In this document: piece by piece, positions 1 to 11,170 of the stretch
Layout of the letters: each line of letters starts with the position of its first letter
Position numbering within the stretch: position 1 is the first letter of the stretch
From: Tupaia tana
Taxonomy: Eukaryota; Chordata; Mammalia; Scandentia; Tupaiidae
Length of the DNA: 64,000 nt
Direction: 5' to 3'
Assembly (NCBI GenBank): GCA_026018925.1
Contig: JAKSZU010000029.1
Location: forward strand, 9,833,378-9,897,377
The notes under the pieces: model-generated
The model's input: the letters and a program-made list of their open reading frames with translations, nothing else
The model's database searches: none
What the model was told of the DNA's origin: nothing
Program-made: the position numbers and the translations under genes

Positions 1-864
1 ACATTCGTAATGTCGAAGCTAACAGAGATGGAAGAAAAGAGAGATAATGAACTGCTAAAGAGAAAGGAGAAAGAAGTTGCCGAGTTCCAGGAGATGAGGA
101 AATTCTTGCAAGATCTAAAAGAGGAATTACACACTTTACAAAAGACTCAAACGGAACTGCTAGAGATGAAGTCTATAATACAAGAAGTCAAAATCTCCCT
201 TGAAAGTATTAAAAGCAGACTAGATCATTCAGAAAATAGAATCTCAGATGTAGAAGAGAAAATGGCTGGCTTAGAAAAGTCCACCACGAAGACTGAGAAA
301 ATGGCTCAAAAATTTGAGAATGATATGCGAGAAGTACTGGATACCATCAAACGTCCAAATATCCGGATAATTGGCATTCCAGAAGGTGAAGAGACCCATA
401 AGGGCATTGATAATCTATTCCATGAAATCCTGCAAGAAAACTTTCCAAACCTAGAGAGGCATTCGAAGATCCAGTCCCAGGAAATACAAAGGACCCCAAA
501 TAGAATCAACCCAAGAAGATCTTCTCCAAGACACATTATAGCCAGGTTGACCAAAACCGCAGACAAAGACAAGATAGTAAGATTGGCAAGAGAGAAACAT
601 CAAGTTACCTACAAAGGACATCCCATCAGGCTAACAGCAGATCTCTCATCGGAAACAATGCGAGCGAGGAGAGAATGGGAAAATATATTTAAAGTGTTAA
701 GAGACAAGCAATTTCAGTCAAGAATACTGTACCCAGCAAGATTATCTTTCAGGTGGGAAGAAAAGACAAGAACATTCTCAGATAAACAAAACCTAAAAGA
801 ATTTACCAGCACCAGACCAGATCTCCAAGAAGTTCTCAAGGGTGTGCTGTATCAAGAAAATTAA
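1..864 (+). CDS. L1-type ORF1 protein, 5' end outside the window
   Basis: This is the ORF1p RNA-binding chaperone of an L1-class retrotransposon, which coats element RNA in a cytoplasmic particle. The frame is open from base 1; the first visible ATG (10) is internal, because the related copy at 32949 shows about 55 residues upstream of this point. The first ~110 residues from ATG 10 are a heptad-rich coiled coil (SLESIKSRLDHSENRISDVE). Next comes the RRM start (RPNIRIIGIPEGEE) and then the C-terminal domain with QRTPNRINPRRSSPRHII, YKGHPIRLTADLS, REWENIFKVL and ILYPARLSF, ending at TAA 862-864. The whole visible length is free of stops and frameshifts, unlike every other L1 frame here. No ORF2 follows (see the element entry). 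Retrotransposon protein, not a host gene. Confidence 0.9.
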   Translation, partial: TFVMSKLTEMEEKRDNELLKRKEKEVAEFQEMRKFLQDLKEELHTLQKTQTELLEMKSIIQEVKISLESIKSRLDHSENRISDVEEKMAGLEKSTTKTEKMAQKFENDMREVLDTIKRPNIRIIGIPEGEETHKGIDNLFHEILQENFPNLERHSKIQSQEIQRTPNRINPRRSSPRHIIARLTKTADKDKIVRLAREKHQVTYKGHPIRLTADLSSETMRARREWENIFKVLRDKQFQSRILYPARLSFRWEEKTRTFSDKQNLKEFTSTRPDLQEVLKGVLYQEN

Positions 865-1841
865 ACACAGACACACGGAAATAAGAGTCCAAAAACTATG
901 AAAGTGGCCAACTTAATCAGAGGGACAAGTCTGGATTTGAATATTATATCCCAGAATTTAATCAGGAAAATTGAACCAGAACAGAAGATAAAAGTACATG
1001 AGACTGATAGGTTCATGCACCTTCCATTTGAACAGAATCCTAACTTGTTTCCTGGCTTTAAGCAAAGTTCCTTGGCATTTCTTTGAGTTAAGTTAAAACT
1101 GGTTTTCTTAGTAGTAATGAGTGAACTCACCATTGAAAGTAGTTAGATTATGTAGGAAATTGTGTGATCAATGCAACGTGGGTGGGAAGGGAATGAAGGA
1201 CAATTGTAGACACCGGAGGTGGTGTGAGAGGAAGGTGGGAAGGGACAGAGAGTCAGAAAGAGGGGTGGAAGTAATTCTAGGAACTAGTAATGGAAAATTT
1301 TTTGTAATGTGCATGATTGTATCACTATGCAGTGTGTACTGGATGGGAGATTGCATTTTGTATGCTGTGATGAAGCTTAAGGAAGGAATGTAAATTGAGT
1401 TACAAAAAAAAAAGTTTCAGAAAAAAAAATATATATCTATTCAATGACTGCAGTAGGATATGTAGCCACAGCTAGGTGCCACTTTATAGGATGCGTAAAG
1501 TAAGACTTGTGTTCATGGAAATGTGGGTATCACCTGTGTTTGTTATGAGGGTATTTGGATTGATTAGGGTCTTTGGCATTCCAATAAAATGTGAGGAAAA
1601 AAAAGTATAGAAAGCAAACATAGATACCAGAGACTGTGGGAGGAGAGTGGTTGATGGCAGAGGGTAAGAGATAGAGAATCTAGGATGGGGGGAAAAAAGC
1701 AAAACATACAGAAGACAAGAAATGGAAGATCATTTGCTGACAATAACATGTTTGTTGATGTGCTTGATTGAGACAATATATAGTGTAATTTGGATGGAAA
1801 ATCTCATTTGTATGCTGTAATGATGTTCAGAGAATGAATGC

Positions 1842-1880
<39 letters not shown>
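1..1880 (+). mobile_element. ORF1-only L1 derivative (HAL1-like), 5' end outside the window
   Basis: ORF1 ends at 864 and is followed by about 540 bases of non-coding 3' sequence and a poly(A) near 1400. None of the ORF2 start, endonuclease or RT motifs appears. A second, related 3' unit (about 1440-1855) follows with its own poly(A) at 1857-1880. The two share the terminal words TTTGTATGCTGT(A/G)ATGA and GAATG(C/T)AAAT. The same terminus occurs reversed at 20308-20412. ORF1 without ORF2 is the defining layout of half-L1 (HAL1) elements; assignment to HAL1 is inference. An internal deletion of ORF2 from an ordinary L1 is the alternative. Confidence 0.65.
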
Positions 1881-1881
<1 letters not shown>

Positions 1882-2064
1882 CTCATGCCGGGCGTGTGTG
1901 CATGTGTGCCCAAGATCCCGAGAGAAGAACGGACGGGAAGGGATTGTGGCATGGCCGTCACCCCTGGGGGGGTGATTTCTTGCTTTCTGTCTCTCTGTCT
2001 CTCTTTGTCTGTCTGGTGAGCGCACACGCCTTATAGCAAAAAAAAAAAAAAAAAAAAAAAAAAA
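1881..2064 (+). mobile_element. Long-type tRNA-derived SINE, 5' truncated
   Basis: It lacks the tRNA head and begins in the body at CATGCCGGGCG, directly after the poly(A) of the preceding L1 unit. It ends at the GCACACGCCTTATAGCAAAA tail with a 25-base poly(A). Confidence 0.85.
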
Positions 2065-2315
2065 GCGAAGCCAGCACAAGAGTTTTGTGCCACCAGGAGT
2101 CTTAAACTAATCATTGTTCTTGAGTTGAACACTGTGCTCAGGACTACATGTCTATTTCTAGCCAATCAATAAGTGCTCACAAATTTTTTGAAATATGAAA
2201 GAGTTTATTTTTCAAGGTCCTTCCCTCTGCTGCTCTCCAGACCAAGAGAGACTACACTTTTCATTTGGAATGTAGCAATGATATGGACAATGCTACTTTC
2301 AGCTGTCATTATCTT

Positions 2316-2583
2316 TTTTTCTTTTTTTTGGAGAGGTTTTTGCTATAGGGCATGAGCGCTTACCAGAGACAGAGAGAGACACAGAGACAGAAAGCGAGAA
2401 ATCACCCCCCAGGGGGATGGCCATACCGCAATCCCTTCTCCTTCATTCTCCTCTTGGGATCTTGGGCACGCACGCACGCACACACGCCCGGCGTGAGTTT
2501 TAAGTCACCGGGTCCGGGACGCGAACCACGGTAGAATACATGGGAGTCCAGCGAAATAGCCATTACGCTAACTGCTGGTCCCT
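2316..2583 (-). mobile_element. Long-type SINE with target-site duplication
   Basis: Full-length copy, absent from the matching place in the right arm. It is flanked by CAGCTGTCATTATCTT on the left and CAGCTGTAATTATCTT on the right, a 16-bp duplication with one mismatch. Confidence 0.93.
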
Positions 2584-2639
2584 CAGCTGTAATTATCTTA
2601 AGCAGGCTGCAAGCAGCTTTCTGTCTAAGTAAGAAGCAA

Positions 2640-3335
2640 GAGCTAATAATTGATTTCTGCTGAGAGTTGTGAATGTATTTTTATGAAAGGCTTCACTGTA
2701 CTGACTCCATCCTGTCTCCTCCACTCCATTCCGTGGACTCCTCACCCTATCTACCTAACCAGGGAGCTTACTCCTCTCTCATCAGGATCCTGTAGCAGAG
2801 TTGGAAGCTGAACTCCTGGTCCTCTGACCCCCTGGCTCCTCAACCTGAAGCAGGAGAACCTCCATTGTAAACTCTATATTGGAAGCTTGCTTCTTTCTTT
2901 TTGTGTAAACAAGAGTGATTAACATTCCTGCAGTCTTTACTAAATAATCTGAAACCCCCTACCTTGAGAACTTCCTTAGTAATAATCTCCCTGCCCCAAG
3001 CCATGAAGCCCATTAAGAGCCAATTGTGTTTTGGCAAAGGACTGGAAAGTGCCCTTAGTAATTATTAACCTGCTAGATCAGGCTTCTGTGACTGCTTTCC
3101 AGCGGGATCCCGTCTCCCTTTCTTCCCTGCCCCCTCCTCAATGGTTACCGTTCCAGCCACATCAACGCAAATGTGCTTTTTGTTTTAACAAGCACCCTTC
3201 TCCCTACACTCAGGGCTGCAGGGTCTTTGAGAGACACAAGAGCTCCCGCAGTCACTGGTAATAAAGACTCCTATATCTTCGCTATGACTGGATGTCCTCT
3301 CTTTTCTCACTGATCAAAATATAACAAACCGACCC
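2640..3335 (+). mobile_element. Probable ERV1-like solo LTR or LTR fragment
   Basis: The segment has the feel of a class I retroviral LTR: CTGACTCCATCCTGTCTCC near the start, several T/C-rich blocks, a polyadenylation signal AATAAA at 3260-3265 and AATATAACAAACC near the end. The right-arm copy (60695-61330, minus) carries AATAAC at the same place. No flanking duplication or internal gene was found, and the family is not named. Confidence 0.45.
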
Positions 3336-3652
3336 CGTGTCCAGCTGGGACTGGATCACCCCTTCCGGAGTTTCTGGAGTCCCCTTGGTACACCTGAATG
3401 CACACGCCCACCTTCTGACAAAGCAGCTACTAAAAGCAAAGCCCAGGTCACCTCTTTCCTCACCCCGGACCTGCACACACCAACGCTCCGGTCGCTCTCC
3501 CCACCCAGCCCGGACCAGGGGCTGCACCTTCCCTCAGGCACCCCTCCTCCACCCGCCATCCCCCCACGGTTCTGTCCCACCAAGGAAGAGAGGCACCTTT
3601 CCCCTACTAGGGTCCTCAAAACCCACAACCCTCCTCCTCCACACTCAGACTC

Positions 3653-3850
3653 ACCGTCATGGAGACCACGTCCAGCAGAGCATGGTCAGCACAGCGGCAG
3701 GTTCTCCACAGCGACCAGACGGAAGGAACTGAGCGCCACAGGCGGAGAGAGAATCTGAAAAAGCCGCCATCCTTGGCCTGCGCTTATGACGTCATCGGAG
3801 CAGAGACTACATTTCCCACAAGGCTCTGCGATCCTCAATTAGGCAACAAT
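3653..3850 (-). promoter_or_regulatory. Promoter and first coding exon module, left copy
   Basis: Reading leftwards, a perfect CRE (TGACGTCA, 3787-3794) follows a GFY/ZNF143-type element (3806-3824, ACTACATTTCCCACAAGGC on the plus strand, 16 of 19 positions matching the consensus I recall). A non-repetitive GC-richer leader then leads to ATG (3660-3658), ACG and a consensus splice donor, GT at 3654-3653 within GTGAGT. So the exon would encode only Met-Thr before the intron. The mirror copy is at 59940-60120. A short ATG exon after a GFY/CRE promoter is common in KRAB zinc-finger genes, which often sit among V2R genes, but no KRAB or zinc-finger exon is in this window, so the gene is unknown. 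Confidence 0.6.
3787..3794. promoter_or_regulatory. Perfect palindromic CRE (CREB/ATF site)
   Basis: TGACGTCA lies upstream of the left first exon. The right copy reads TGACGTCT (59979-59986), so only this copy keeps the full palindrome. Confidence 0.65.
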
Positions 3851-4059
3851 GTGAAGGTTCCTGTGTTTTGACAGAGGAGAGTCCTGTTACCAGGAGACCA
3901 GAACCTGAAAGAAGAGGAACAGTCTCTATCCAGGTGACTGAGAGACAGGATCCTGGCTCTTTATTAAATCCTGGTTTTGACATTTCCAGGATGAGGGGGG
4001 AATCTGCTAGTGGGTCACTTAGTCAATGACTTTAATAAGTAACTAAATGTTTTTTGTTG

Positions 4060-4534
4060 TTCTGATATAATTATTCCTGCTACAGAACCACCAACTCTTT
4101 TTTTTTGTAATGCAATCTAAAGTGTGAAAAATAATATGTTTATGTTTATTAAGAAACAAATTATTAATATGGTAATTATCTTGGAGTCATTAAAATATGT
4201 TTATTCCCATCTACTAAAATGATTTTTGAGTGTTCAATGGATATCACAGTTTGAAACTGTTCTAGTGTATATAAGAGATAAGATACCAGGATCATAGGGT
4301 AGGTGTACTTCATATTCCAAGTCTATTTACATTTCAAGTGTTCAATAATTATTTGCTAAAAAGCTCTCATGTTTTATCTAACAAATCTTTAATTATTTGG
4401 GTTGTGTCTGTGTGTGGGAAATGTACCTGATTTATTTACTCTTTCTTGATTTTGTCCACAAACCAGGCTAGGAGGAGTTTCATACACATTTTACTATCAC
4501 TAGTTTCTTCTCAAACAAAGAACTACCCATTCTT
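4060..4534. other. Gene-free arm sequence
   Basis: AT-rich, no coding signal. Up to about 4290 it matches the right arm (59490-59700 reversed). About 500 bases after that have no counterpart there, where a young SINE now sits. Confidence 0.7.
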
Positions 4535-4707
4535 TAAAAAATTATTTTATTTAACTATATTTATTATTATTATTATTATTCATTTTAATTTGACCAGAGA
4601 GAGAAAGAGGGAAAGTGAGAAAGCAAGCCACCAGTTCTGGGGCTCGAACCACACTCAGCCATGTGGGAGTCCAGTGCCTTTAAACACCAAGTCACGTGCT
4701 GGCCTCA
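4535..4707 (-). mobile_element. Short-type SINE
   Basis: Short class without the middle module. It is flanked by CCCATTCT on both sides, a probable target-site duplication. Confidence 0.85.
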
Positions 4708-5188
4708 AAATGCCCATTCTCATTCATCAAGTTAATGTTAGACTGGAGCCGTGAAATGAGGGGATGGTGTGAAAAGTGAGAAAAGATTGGAAGTGGTGAC
4801 TGGGGGGTGCAAGAGACATGGTCTTGTTCAAGGCCTATCCCTGGTTTTTTGTTTTTCTTGTTACATGTCCTGCCAAGTTCAAATTCCTGTATCTTTGATG
4901 CTGTAAGTGTCTTTCAGTGACTCCTCTCTATATTCACAAAGAACTTAGTCTTGGTCTCCACAGTACTCCCTCACCTTCTAGTTTAGAATCCCTGGCCTGC
5001 CTTCCTCCCACCCTTGGATACCAGGTCTCTCTTAAACACATATTAGTATGTTATTAGGGGGTGGTTTTAATACAGGATGATTGGCAGGGGGTGAGTGGGA
5101 GCATCAATCCCTGACACTCCCACCTCTAAGATAGAGATGTTATTTACTCTCTTTGTGTACCTTCCTATGTTTTAAATTTGAGACAATA

Positions 5189-5372
5189 GGGACCAGCAGG
5201 TGGTGTGGTGGTTAAGGAACCAGATTCCCATATGGCCTAAACAGTTCGAGTCCTGGACCTGGTAGCTTGTTTTCTCACTTTACACTTCTCTCCATCTCTC
5301 CGTGGTCAAATTTCAAAGTAGTAGCAAATAAAATAAATTACGCCTACAAAAAAAATAAATAAATAAAAGAAA
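5189..5372 (+). mobile_element. Short-type SINE shared by both arms
   Basis: It begins GGGACCAGCAGGTGGTGTGG after GAGACAATA. The same insertion is at 58675-58834 in the right arm, so it predates the duplication. Confidence 0.9.
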
Positions 5373-5596
5373 ATTGAGACAATAATACACATTTGGAAGT
5401 ATAGACCTCACTTTGAGGTCGCCTCTAGTAATAGACCAAGAAGCGAACTCTATCCTCTCTGAGGATGGAAAATTTTTCAGAAACATGGTAAAGACACTCA
5501 GAGTTGAGAGTTATTGCCAACATTAGTCATGTATTGTGGTTTTCCATATTCAATTGTATCCTTCTTTTGTTAAAATTATTCGTAAGGGAATAATTG

Positions 5597-5850
5597 GCCT
5601 AAGGGGCCAACTCCATGAAGTTAAGGCAGCCACATCCCACATGGCAGACTGCACAGTTCAAGTCCTGGGTCTGGCTTGAGAAACATGTGGGGTGTATAGG
5701 AAGGCATAACCACAGTCTCAAAAGAAGGAAGAAGTAGAGAGGAAGAGATTGCAACTTGACTATGGCCCATTTGGGGTGCTTTCTCGCTTTCTCTTTTCTT
5801 TTTCTCTTCAGTGAATGAACATGTCTTTTGGCAAAGTTAAAAAAGAAAAG
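5597..5850 (+). mobile_element. Old long-type SINE shared by both arms
   Basis: Diverged copy beginning near GGCCAACTCCATGAAG. Its partner is 58195-58445 on the minus strand. Confidence 0.7.
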
Positions 5851-6114
5851 AAAAGAAATACAATTTATTTCAGTATATTCATCTTATATCCTGTTACTTT
5901 TCTGAACTTGTTTATTAGTACTAATGGTTTGCAGCGAATTCCTAGTGACTTCCTAAAAACTGAATCATGTCATCCACAAATAAAGGTAACTAGGTGTATT
6001 CCTTTCTAATATAAATGCCTTTTATTTATTTAGGTAGTGATTCCTCACAGTAGTTGGCCTTTGAAGTTCCTATTGAGCACATAGTTGTTTTAGAGCCACT
6101 GCAAGGAGAAAATT

Positions 6115-6644
6115 GTGCCCATCTGTGGTGGCAGCCAGAGACATTTCCTCACACGCCGTACTGTGTGCACACCTGTCCCAATCATACCACTTAGTCTAAC
6201 TGAATGTACATGCTCCACACACTGTGTCTGTGTGCTAGGCTGCTCATGGCACCTCAGAGATGCACAGATACACACACTGTTGTGTGTCAGGATAGAGTCT
6301 ATTTGGCAGTGGATCTGTTTCCAGTGTGTTACCATTCTGGAGCTGACTGAGGCCCAGATGATGAAGTGACCTTGTGCATGCTCCTTTTTAAGAGTAGCAC
6401 AGTTTTGTGGGCCTCAGAAATATTGTACATTGGGATGATCAGGGACTGCAGGGCTCTCCAGCAACTAGGACTGTGGTTCCTGGTGGCAATGGGAACCACT
6501 GGGAACCTCTCACTTACTCTGTCCCAGCACTGGGGTATCTCCAGCATCTCAAACAAGGCCTCAGTGCAAACACTAGAACAAATACCAGTTTTACAATGTA
6601 CAACCATTAACACACACAAACAAGCATGAAGAATAATCAGGAGA
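6115..6644. other. Non-repeat sequence, no gene recognised
   Basis: Balanced composition with short open frames on both strands and no family I recognise. It could be an old 3'-UTR-like fragment. It begins exactly where right-arm homology stops (57903). Confidence 0.5.
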
Positions 6645-6723
6645 ACTGAGGCCACCCAGTGACATGCTAGTTAGGGATGCTGGGTTTCCACATGGCCAAC
6701 TGTGGTTTGAGTCCTGAACTAGG

Positions 6724-6760
<37 letters not shown>

Positions 6761-6850
6761 GTCTCTGTCTCTCACTCACTCTATCCCTCTCTGGTCAAAT
6801 TAAAAAATAAATAAATAAATTTAAATAAAATAATTCTTTATAAAAAGAAT
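6645..6850 (+). mobile_element. Short-type SINE with expanded TC tract
   Basis: Diverged head (GGCCACCCAGTGACATGC), then an enlarged (TC)n run at 6727-6780 before CTCTGGTCAAATTAAAA. Confidence 0.8.
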
Positions 6851-7103
6851 AATCATGAGAATGTGATGTTACCAATGGACAAAGTGAAATGCATGGACTG
6901 ACACTAAAGGGAAGGTGCAGGATCTGCTTCACAGAGATTTCACTGCCATAGTTTTAAGGAAGCACAACACACTTAAAAGAAAACGCACAGAAATATTTCA
7001 GCACATTTTTGATGCACATGTGGCAAGGTTCTAGAAGAGCGTTTGGGTGGGATATATTGTGTCTTTTAAATATACAATATTCTGAGGTGGCTGTTTTAGG
7101 TTT

Positions 7104-7388
7104 TGTTTTTTTTGTTTTTGTTTTTTTGTTTTTTGTTTTTTTTTTTTTTTTTTTTTTTGAGAGGTTTTCACTATAGGGCGCGTGTGCTCGCCAGACAGAC
7201 AGAGAGAGATGTAGAGACAGAAAGTGAGAAATCACCTCCCGGGGGGATGGTCATGCCGCAATCCCTTCTCCTCCATTCTCCTCTCGGGATCTTGGGCACG
7301 CGTTTTAAGCCACCGGGTCTGGGACGCAAACCGCGGTCGACTACGTGGGAGTCCAACGACATAGCCATTACACTAATTGCTGGTTCCC
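7104..7388 (-). mobile_element. Long-type SINE, CpG-rich and young-looking
   Basis: It retains CpGs (GGGCGCGTGTGCTCG) and a long T tract (A tail). A few bases of the body are missing near 7300. Confidence 0.93.
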
Positions 7389-7389
7389 G

Positions 7390-8291
7390 AATGTTTTAGT
7401 TTTTACTTTTGGAATTTTACTTGCAGTCATATTATTTAATAATTTGATCAACAAGTAATTGTTCAGCAACTCACTGCCTCAGAAATAGTTTCAGTACCTG
7501 GATACCTATTGGTGAATATAGTAATTTAGTTACGGCTGTAGTCCAATAAAGGGGAGACAGTTATCTTAACTAAACAGAATACACATAAGTTCTAACTGTG
7601 TTAAAGTCTATAAAGAAAACTGTAGCTTCCTATAAAAGAGAATAACAGTTGGTCACAACACAAACCACACTTTGGGGAGTCTGAAGAATTTCCATGGGAA
7701 GAGTGACAATTACCCAGGTTATGAGGGAGGAACAGTATTTGAGGATGATGGAAAAGGTTATTGCAAAGAACACAGTAGCAAAATTTGGGAGCAAATATAA
7801 AAGGGAATAAAGGCCCATCTGCATGAAGTGTAGTAGAGAAGAGGGACAGTAATGTAAGTGGAGGTTGAAAAGGTAGACAGGATCTTATTTACTATCTGGG
7901 ATTTTACCTCAGAGAAGTGAGGGGAAGGCTTGAAATGCTTTTAGTAGAAGAAAAATGTGATCTAATTCTCTTTGGGGAAAAAATATCTTAACTATTGTGA
8001 GGGCAATGGATGGGGACAGGCAAAAGTAGAATTAAAAAAACCAGGATGGAGACTGTTGGAGGTGTTCAAGGAATAGAAAGTGGTGACTTGGAATATGAGC
8101 AGATATAAATTCATGATGAATTGAGAATGGATTGGATGTGGGGATGAGACTCTGGAATGACCCATTCAGAGATGACTCAAATATAATTCCACAACTTCTG
8201 GATTGAGCAACTGATTGTGATGATGCCATTTTTGTTACTACATGGGGTACACACAGACAAAGAGATGTTAACTTTTGGTCAGATCTTGAAG
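7390..8291. other. Gene-free AT-rich sequence
   Basis: No coding or repeat signal recognised; no counterpart seen in the right arm. Confidence 0.5.
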
Positions 8292-8450
8292 TATCTTTAA
8301 TGCTGTCCTAGGAGGGGAGGCATAAATGTCCTCTGGAATTCAGCAGGCACCCCATTGAAAGCTTGGAGATAAGTGTACTCAGATGAGGGACAAGGCAGAA
8401 GGAGAGAAAGATGATGGCCAAGGAAATAGATGACTGGAACCAGGGGGAAA
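8292..8450 (+). repeat. Block matching 57748-57903 in direct orientation
   Basis: Shared words include ATAAATGT, CTCTGGAATTCAGCA and GTACTCAGATGAGGGACAAG. All other arm matches are inverted, so this block has been flipped in one arm. Confidence 0.8.
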
Positions 8451-8479
8451 AATTGTCTGTAATAAGACACCCGTTACAG

Positions 8480-9074
8480 AATCCTAGGTCCAAAGAGTTA
8501 AAATCAAAGTGACAGAATCAGGGTCACTAAGTCAGTGACAGTTGAGGGCAGCACACCGGCAAGGGCAGCAGTGGAGAACAGCTTAGTAGAATTAAGTAAC
8601 ATAAAAATGCTAAGTCTGATCACCTCTTACCCCACTTCAGGAAGGTCTTTGGAAGGGGACAAAGAATGCAGGACAGGTTACAACAGCCCTCTCAGACAAG
8701 ATATTAATATGCCTGTCTTCTCCCATAGTACATTGGTTATAAAATGCTTCTGTAAACTTCCCAAACTAAATCCAATGTCAACTTTGTTTTTATTTATTAT
8801 TCTTTGGCATTGGGTAGGTAATATGTTTTATTTTTGTGGTTACTGTGAGAAAATAAAAACCCTTTAGTCTGCATACGGACCACAGAACGCTTAAGGACAG
8901 ATTTTTTTTTATTTACTTAAGACTCACTGGACATTTTAAAAGTGAGAAGAAAACAAACACGTAGCTCTAGTTTGGCAATTTATCCCGCACTTGTTTTCCA
9001 CATTATTGTTTCATTCACTATATTTTTTCCTGTTAGAATCTTTAGTGGCTGTGACCACTCAGAATAACGTCTTT
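8480..9074. other. Gene-free sequence
   Basis: No coding family or clear repeat recognised. Confidence 0.5.
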
Positions 9075-9332
9075 TCCTTTTTTTTTTTTTGGTTTACGCT
9101 ATAGGGCACATGGTCTCACCAAAGAGAGGCAGTGAGAGGGAAAGTGAGAAATCACCTACCAGAGGAGATGGCTATGCCGTAATCCTTTAACCTTTATTCT
9201 CCTCCTGGGACTTTAGGCACACACACCCTCACAAGCCCAACATGAGTTTTAAGCTAATCTGCCCAGGATTTGAACCACAATCAGCCATGTGGCAGCCCAG
9301 TACATTAACCACCACACCAACTCCTGGCCCCA
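9075..9332 (-). mobile_element. Old long-type SINE
   Basis: Diverged and CpG-depleted. It ends CCAACTCCTGGCCC. Confidence 0.85.
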
Positions 9333-9341
9333 ATAACACCA

Positions 9342-9610
9342 TTTTTTTTTTCTTTTTAGAAATATTTTTGCTATAGGACATGTGCACTCATCAGAGAAGA
9401 TAGAAAATGAGAGACAGGAAGTGAGAAATCACGCCCCTCTGGGGGACATGTCAATGCCGCAATCCCTTCTCCTTTATTCTCCCCTTGGGATTTTGGGCAT
9501 GCATGCACATGTGCCTGGCAGGAGTTTTAAGCCACTGAGTCTGGGACTCGAACCATGGTCAGCTACATGGGAGTCCAGCAATGTAACCATTATGCTATCT
9601 GCTGGTCCCA
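9342..9610 (-). mobile_element. Long-type SINE, middle-aged
   Basis: Sits 10 bases from the previous copy. It ends CTGCTGGTCCC. Confidence 0.88.
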
Positions 9611-9899
9611 GAATCTATTTTTCTTAAAAGATTAGTGGAAAATTACCAGATATGCCTGAACCCCAACATCTTTTGAAAGCCCTTACTCCCACATTAGGTC
9701 TCTTAATCCCCATAATCTCCAGCAAAATTGTCAATTCCTTGTAGCAATATCTCTGATCTCTCAAATATCTCAATGTCTCCATCAACTCTAAGTGGCAAGG
9801 GCTATCTGCCTATAGCAAGCAGTTTTTCTGAAAGCCACTATACCTGGAAGGGGTCTGCCACCTATAGCTTTTCCTAAGGTTGCTACAAGAAAGTTACAT

Positions 9900-10640
9900 G
9901 GCTTTAACATTAGAAATCTTTTATTCCACAGTTCTGGGGAGTACAAGTGTGAAGCCAAGGCTTCAGCAGGGCCCTGCATTCTCTGAGACTGCATAGACTC
10001 TGTTCCTGTCTCTTGTCAGTGTCTGTTTTTTTTTGTTTGTTTGTTTGCTTGTTTTTGGAGAGGTTTTTGCTATAAGGCACATGTGCTCACCAGACAGAGA
10101 GAGACAAAGAGACAGAACGCGAGAAATCACCCCCCCAGGGGAGATGGCCACACCACAATCCCTTCTCCTCCATTCTCCTCTTGGGATCTTGGGCATGCAC
10201 GCACACGCGCCTGGCGTGAGTTTTAAGTCACCAGGTCCGGGATGCGAACCCCAGTCGCCTACATGGGAGTACAGTGACATAGCCATTACGCTAACTGCTG
10301 GTCCCAGCTTCTGGTTTTGATATTGACTCCTTAGCAGTTTTTAGTTTTCAGCTACTTCACTTCAATTTCTGGTTGGTAATAATGCTTGTTTCCATTTTTG
10401 TAAGAATACTGCTCATGTTGGGTTCCATACCACCCAGTGATCTCATGTTAATTAAATTACATCTGGAAAGATGTTATGTCCACAGTCCCAGTTACCAGAA
10501 TTAGGCCTTCAACATATCTTCAGGGGTCAGGGAGGGACATGACTGCAGCCTCACCCTATGTCAGAAGCAGCAGAGGAGTGAGGGAGGCCATAAGGAAATG
10601 TGGCAGTCACAGGACATAGAACTCCTGCCTTGGTCATACT
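9900..10640 (+). mobile_element. Ancient LTR-type repeat (MaLR/ERVL-like), split by a SINE
   Basis: The words ATTCCACAGTTCTGGGGAG, CAAGGCTTCAGCAGGGCC and, after the SINE at 10029-10306, ATTACATCTGGAAAGATG and TTCAACATATCTTCAGGGG follow the order of an old mammalian LTR repeat I recall. Subfamily not assigned. Confidence 0.5.
10029..10306 (-). mobile_element. Long-type SINE, young
   Basis: Near-consensus copy interrupting the ancient LTR-type repeat. It begins after a TTTGTTTGTTTG run. Confidence 0.93.
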
Positions 10641-10913
10641 CTCATTTGTGTGTGGTGGGTACACCTTGCAATGACCAAGTCAGACACTGAAAGAGCCCTG
10701 CGTAGTTTAAAAATGTAATTATTTTATTCAAACTAAGTATTACCATCACAGCATGCATTCAGTATAAAAAGGACAGAAGTGCTATACACTAATTTTTTAT
10801 ATAAAATTTTTGCAACCCACTGTATATTTTATATTCAAAGTGCATCTCTATTGGGATTAGACATGTTTTAGGTAATCAAGTTGGGGAAATGTTTTTCTTA
10901 ACCTTCATGGGCT

Positions 10914-11170
10914 AGGGGCCAGGAGGTGGTATAGTGGTTAAGGTGCTGGAATCCCACATGATTGACTCTCGTTCAAGTCCCAGACCTGGTGGCTTGAAAA
11001 TCATTCCAGCACATGTGGTGTGTGCCCAAGATCACAGAAGGAAAATGGAGGAGAAGAGATTTCATTGTGGCCCTCTTCCCTGTGGGATTTTATAATTTTC
11101 TCTTTTATTGTTTCTGTCTCTCTCCAGTGGGTGCATGTGCCCCATGACAAAAACCTTGGGGAAAAAATGA
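10914..11170 (+). mobile_element. Old long-type SINE
   Basis: Starts GGGGCCAGGAGGTGGTATAG. The body has ACATGTGGTGTGTGCCCAAG and the tail CCCCATGACAAAAAC. Confidence 0.88.

Noticed and set aside
3337-3732. 131-codon plus-strand frame, proline-rich
   Set aside because: It lies antisense to the promoter/first-exon module in GC-richer DNA, is not preserved in the right arm and matches nothing I know.
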